Shown here: positions 31,702 to 34,695 of the stretch, piece by piece
How the letters are laid out: each line of letters opens with the position of its first letter
Position numbering within the stretch: the first letter of the stretch is position 1
Assembly (NCBI GenBank): GCA_022567695.1
Contig: JADFGN010000011.1
Coordinates: 1-34,695 of the forward strand
DNA length: 34,695 nt
Origin: Candidatus Poribacteria bacterium
GTDB lineage: Bacteria > Poribacteria > WGA-4E > PCPOR2b
Direction: 5' to 3'
Notes under the pieces: model-generated
Databases searched by the model: none
Seen by the model: only the letters and a program-made list of their open reading frames with translations
Told to the model about the DNA's origin: nothing
Translations under genes and position numbers: made by a program

Positions 31702-31802
31702 CACTTGCGTTTGTAGTGGCGACTTCAACTCGTCTCCGGGCTCGACTCCCTTTCTGGCAGTCAAATGAACGACTAAAGTCGTCACTACGAATGTAAACTT
31801 TA
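31702..31802. repeat. Palindromic element, family D, copy 2
   Basis: The outer arms GCGTTTGTAGTGGCGACTTCA and TAAAGTCGTCACTACGAATG match copy 1 at 21868-21952. Here a short internal GTCG of copy 1 is replaced by the shared 22-bp segment (31728-31749). It lies 20 bases past the stop of the TPR/CsgG-like gene. Confidence 0.75.
31728..31749 (+). repeat. 22-bp segment shared with two other repeats, site 3
   Basis: Identical to 27126-27147 and to the reverse complement of 2941-2962. It sits inside one arm of a family D hairpin. Confidence 0.8.
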
Positions 31803-31821
31803 ATACGCAAAGTCGAGTTAG

Positions 31822-33183
31822 TTAAGGTTCCCAAATAATGGTGATCGGCACGGTGCGCCCGGTCAAAGGATCGATTTCGGCCTGATCGCTTCCGCCGCCT
31901 CGTGCCGTATCTTCGCCTTCCGCGGTTGAAGCGGTGCTAGCACTTTTAGGTTGTTGGATGAAACCTTTGGAAACTTTGGCATCAATCCCCGCGAGTGCTT
32001 CTACCTCCGCTGGCGGTGCCACGAATACTTGTACCTCATCCGCCGCTGCCGCTTCAATTTCGGCTTCCGCCACGTCCAGATCTGGCGCAGCTATGGTAGG
32101 GGCCGCTGTAATCTCTTGCACTTCTGTCACGTAATCTTGAGCTTCCGTGAAACCCGGATCGAGTTCGACTGCCTCCTGAAACGCTTCGATGGCGGCGTCA
32201 TAGTTGGCTTTATCGACCCCATCTAGCCCGCGTGAATACGCCAAGAACGCCAACAAGTTTTCGGTCGGCCGCTTTTGAATCGCTTCTTCCTCTTCGGGAG
32301 AATACGGAATCTTCATCTCATCAAGAACGCGAAAGACCAACGCCTTTTCCATATCGAATATCTCCTGAAGGCGTCCCTGGCGAGAGTCAACAACTTTAAT
32401 CTCTGCGGTTGATGTTTCGCTGAAAGAGACATTAATCAGCAAGTTTTCGTCTGCTAGGGCGGTGAAGCTGCCCTTGACAACCTTAGCTGCACCGAGTAGG
32501 CGTCCCGTGCGAGGAATGGTACTTTCATCGATAACGCCCGTTTCCGCCAATTCCATCTCTTCGAGCAACTTTTGTAAACGTGCTCGCTCAACGACCTTTA
32601 ACGCACTCACCTTCGATAAATCGGTAATCACCAGATCTGTCAACCCTTTGCGTAGCGGTTCTAATTCTTCAGAATTGGCGATGTTGTCGAAATACATCAC
32701 AGCCACGGTGTTGGTTTGAATTTCAGGATAATTCCCTTCGGCTTCTGCGGTGAGGGCTTCTTTGGCCAACTGTGTCATGCGTTGATTGATCAAAATCCGA
32801 AGCCGCGTTTCAATTTTCTTGCGCGTTCGGCTTAAACGCCCCACTTGCGTATAATTCCGATACGCCTGAATCGCATCGTCAGAGTTGCCTTGCCTTTCAT
32901 GGACTAACCCAAGGTAGAGAATCGTCCCTCCATCTTCAGGCATCTGTTCAAAAGCACGGTTGAGGTAATTGAGTGCTTGAGGGTAATCACCTTTTTTGTA
33001 GTATGCAATTCCGACATCCCGAAGGGTTTGCCCGGAATCAGGGGTTTCTTGAAGGACGGCTTCAAATGTCTGAATGGCGGCGTCGTATTGCTCGTTCCTC
33101 AAGAAATCCCGGCCCTGCTCATACGGCGTCATTGCACACCCGATGATGAGAAAAAAGCTGATTGTTAGGAGGATTCGGTGCAT
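31822..33183 (-). CDS. TPR lipoprotein with a CsgG/FlgO-like domain
   Basis: A 453-residue outer-membrane lipoprotein. It has a signal peptide with a lipobox (SFFLIIGC, Cys16), then tetratricopeptide repeats (about 20-135: YEQGRDFLRNEQYDAAIQTFEAVL, DVGIAYYKKGDYPQALNYL, LGLVHERQGNSDDAIQAY). A CsgG/FlgO-like domain follows (about 160-300), starting VAVMYFDNI and including RKGLTDLVITDLSKV, VVERARLQKLLEEM and GRLLGAAKVVKGSF. A last TPR (about 340-372) and an Ala/Glu-rich tail end the protein. CsgG forms the curli export pore, and related domains occur in flagellar and polysaccharide systems. AAAGGAAC precedes the ATG. It lies between the cohesin-like lipoprotein and the barrel gene. Confidence 0.85.
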   Translation of the reverse strand: MHRILLTISFFLIIGCAMTPYEQGRDFLRNEQYDAAIQTFEAVLQETPDSGQTLRDVGIAYYKKGDYPQALNYLNRAFEQMPEDGGTILYLGLVHERQGNSDDAIQAYRNYTQVGRLSRTRKKIETRLRILINQRMTQLAKEALTAEAEGNYPEIQTNTVAVMYFDNIANSEELEPLRKGLTDLVITDLSKVSALKVVERARLQKLLEEMELAETGVIDESTIPRTGRLLGAAKVVKGSFTALADENLLINVSFSETSTAEIKVVDSRQGRLQEIFDMEKALVFRVLDEMKIPYSPEEEEAIQKRPTENLLAFLAYSRGLDGVDKANYDAAIEAFQEAVELDPGFTEAQDYVTEVQEITAAPTIAAPDLDVAEAEIEAAAADEVQVFVAPPAEVEALAGIDAKVSKGFIQQPKSASTASTAEGEDTARGGGSDQAEIDPLTGRTVPITIIWEP

Positions 33184-33276
33184 TTTTGGCGTTCCTTTCG
33201 GGTTATTTTCTGTCCTGCTTTTTGCAACTTACTACAGATGGCCTAGAATTAAGTCTCATGTTTTTCTAAAAAGAAA

Positions 33277-34107
33277 TTACCTGACATTCACCGTCACAGA
33301 AGCCCGTGTCAGAAATTCCGCGAGTCTTTCAAAATCAGCGATGACCTCTCCGCTAGGCTGCTGCAAAGCGAAAACGTCACTCTCCGTCTTCTGTGCGACG
33401 CGGATGGTTGCGCTTCCCGGTGCGGTTGCCTGAAAATTGACAACGGCGGCAATCCCGGAATCGGTTACGCCTGTTGAACCCCCGCGTTGAGCGATGGCGA
33501 TACCTAGCCGATTTGTTGTTTCACTCAAGCCTCGATCATCGAAGAGAATGGGATTCGTTCCGAAAAACGGCCCTGCCAATATATCAACAGGCGCAAGTCT
33601 TTGATTATCAAAAATCACCTCAAGAGTTACGGCGAAAAGGTTTGTCACTTCAGCGACCGAGATCTCGACGGCAAAGATTTCGCCAACGGTCAACTCTGTT
33701 TTTGAGGTTGTAAGATTGAGATGCGTCACTGGATTCAACAACACCGTAATCTTTGGATTCGTTGCGTCCAGTTCCTCTAGCCGTGACTCTCCGCGGAAGG
33801 CCGCACGTTCTTCACCGCTGTCATCAATCTCGAAAACTTCGACCCTGAGAACAGTTGCATCCAAGGGAATAAACAAACTGACGTCTAACCGCCGCTCATT
33901 GGATTGGGGCGAGAATTCCTGCACAATGGGTGCAAAGCCCGTGCCTACGACGGTGACCTCAATTCGATTGACATTGAGTGCCTGTTGAGAAATGCCTGGG
34001 GCAAGTTTGAGTTCGAGTTGAGGATAGGCGTACTCAATATCATCGCTTGCCCCACAGCCAATCAGAATAATTATTACGGCAAATAAAAATGTCTGGTATC
34101 TGTTCAT
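33277..34107 (-). CDS. Lipoprotein with a cohesin-like domain
   Basis: A 276-residue lipoprotein: the signal FLFAVIIILIGC has Cys18. Residues about 25-125 form a beta-rich domain. Residues about 130-276 look like a cohesin/type-I fold: LTVGEIFAVEISVAEVTNLFAVTLEVIFDNQRLAPVDI, then GLGIAIAQRG-type strands and GIAAVVNFQATAPGSATIRV. Cohesin domains bind dockerins on partner proteins, so this may be a surface anchor. In Poribacteria such domains often accompany secreted proteins with dockerin-like repeats and a C-terminal sorting domain, and a protein with such a sorting domain is encoded just upstream. AGGAAAAT precedes the ATG. Confidence 0.75.
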   Translation of the reverse strand: MNRYQTFLFAVIIILIGCGASDDIEYAYPQLELKLAPGISQQALNVNRIEVTVVGTGFAPIVQEFSPQSNERRLDVSLFIPLDATVLRVEVFEIDDSGEERAAFRGESRLEELDATNPKITVLLNPVTHLNLTTSKTELTVGEIFAVEISVAEVTNLFAVTLEVIFDNQRLAPVDILAGPFFGTNPILFDDRGLSETTNRLGIAIAQRGGSTGVTDSGIAAVVNFQATAPGSATIRVAQKTESDVFALQQPSGEVIADFERLAEFLTRASVTVNVR

Positions 34108-34124
34108 ATTTTCCTAAGACCTAT

Positions 34125-34173
34125 TGCATCTTGTGTCTTGTATTTTGCATCCTGTATCTTATATTTTACATCT
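34125..34173. repeat. Degenerate heptamer tandem repeat
   Basis: Seven consecutive heptamers of consensus TRYRTYY (TGCATCT, TGTGTCT, TGTATTT, TGCATCC, TGTATCT, TATATTT, TACATCT) fill the gap between the last two genes. Confidence 0.8.
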
Positions 34174-34178
34174 TGATA

Positions 34179-34695
34179 CTATTTCACAATTACCATTCGC
34201 CGCGTCTGGGTGTAATCACGAGCGACAAGGTGATAGATATAAATGCCACTCGCAAGGGGTTCTCCGAGATTATTTCGTCCATCCCAGTAAGCGGCTTTAT
34301 TCCGCTCAATATAATACCCCGCGGGTTTCTGCCCCACGTCCAGCATCCGAACTTGTTTCCCCTTGAGGTCGTAGATCTCGATTTGAACGGCGGCAACCTC
34401 TGCCAATTGATACGGTATCCACGTTTCAGGATTAAATGGATTGGGGTAATTCGGCAGCAGCTTGGTTTGATCAGGGATATGTTGCTTACGGAGTGTCGCG
34501 ATTCGTTGAGTCAGCCAACTCCGCAATGCCAACGTTCCTTTCGTCACGACGCCGTAGCGGTCGAGTGCATCGAGCATCCGTTGATAGAGTTGCAAGTCGA
34601 TTGTTACGTCGGGGTTAAACCCCGACGTATCTGCTACCGCCGGATGTTCGGGCGCAGCCGGCGGGGACAGATTACGGGACCGAAGCCAGTTTTCT
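34179..34695 (-). CDS. Secreted protein with C-terminal FlgD-Ig/sorting-type domain, partial
   Basis: The last 171 residues of a larger protein whose frame stays open to the right edge of the window, so the start is missing. The C-terminal domain (about 85 residues) begins LLPNYPNPFNPETWIPYQLA and continues VQIEIYDLKGKQVRMLDVG, AAYWDGRNNLGEPLASGIYIYHL and RRMVIVK. This matches the FlgD-Ig-like (PF13860) domain found at the ends of poribacterial and Bacteroidetes-type sorted proteins. The part before it (DVTIDLQLYQRMLDALDRYG) is a helical linker. No dockerin is visible in what remains. It is transcribed toward the cohesin-like lipoprotein, 71 bases before it, and a tandem repeat fills the gap. 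Confidence 0.88.
   Translation of the reverse strand, partial: ENWLRSRNLSPPAAPEHPAVADTSGFNPDVTIDLQLYQRMLDALDRYGVVTKGTLALRSWLTQRIATLRKQHIPDQTKLLPNYPNPFNPETWIPYQLAEVAAVQIEIYDLKGKQVRMLDVGQKPAGYYIERNKAAYWDGRNNLGEPLASGIYIYHLVARDYTQTRRMVIVK

Noticed and set aside
1-34695. Search for CRISPR arrays, tRNA and rRNA genes
   Set aside because: No regularly spaced identical repeats of 24-40 bases and no cloverleaf or rRNA-like stretches were noticed by eye. A tRNAscan or Infernal run would settle it.

Overview
The window is about 34.7 kb of bacterial chromosome with moderate GC content. It most likely comes from Candidatus Poribacteria or a close relative. This is inferred from the gene mix (PhyH-type dioxygenase, Uma2 family, ADP-ribosylglycohydrolase, CotH kinase-like, creatininase family, MmgE/PrpD) and from the C-terminal sorting-type domain with YPNPFNPETWIPYQLA at the right edge. 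That motif is typical of poribacterial secreted proteins. No rRNA, tRNA or CRISPR array was seen.

Layout: 1-2412 holds a flippase-like membrane protein, then remnants that look like a secretion/pilus gene cluster destroyed by transposon debris. 2413-5227 carries flgB, flgC and fliE (proximal rod and its basal-body adaptor), bracketed by copies of one small inverted-repeat element and surrounded by other palindromic repeats. 5228-8055 encodes a signalling cassette: a histidine kinase with a tandem MshEN-like (predicted c-di-GMP binding) region, a single-domain receiver, and a pseudo-receiver/coiled-coil/receiver protein. 8192-12909 is a mixed metabolic stretch: a frameshifted PhyH dioxygenase, a double GNAT, a VapBC-type toxin-antitoxin pair, a creatininase-family hydrolase, and a frameshifted aspartate-semialdehyde dehydrogenase. 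13057-17832 (minus) is a MacAB-like export operon of two FtsX-type permeases and a long periplasmic adaptor, with no ATPase gene. 18275-21831 (plus) holds an alpha/beta hydrolase, an MmgE/PrpD protein and a D-2-hydroxyacid dehydrogenase. 22127-24559 encodes a lipoprotein and a TonB-like/DUF4159 fusion. 24657-30188 (minus) encodes CotH-like, homocysteine S-methyltransferase-like, ADP-ribosylglycohydrolase, Uma2 and GT9 glycosyltransferase proteins. 30475-34695 (minus) is a cell-envelope cluster: a sorting-domain protein (cut by the edge), a cohesin-like lipoprotein, a TPR/CsgG-like lipoprotein and an outer-membrane beta-barrel.

The most striking non-coding property is the density of palindromic, MITE-like repeats of at least five families. 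Many begin within 0-40 bases of a stop codon, one is nested inside another, and an identical 22-bp segment sits inside three unrelated hairpin repeats. Short tandem repeats of 7-8 bp units occur in several gaps. Two genes carry apparent one-base deletions, both in short A/T runs, which could be assembly error or real decay.

Protein names rest on motif recognition by eye; no database search was run.
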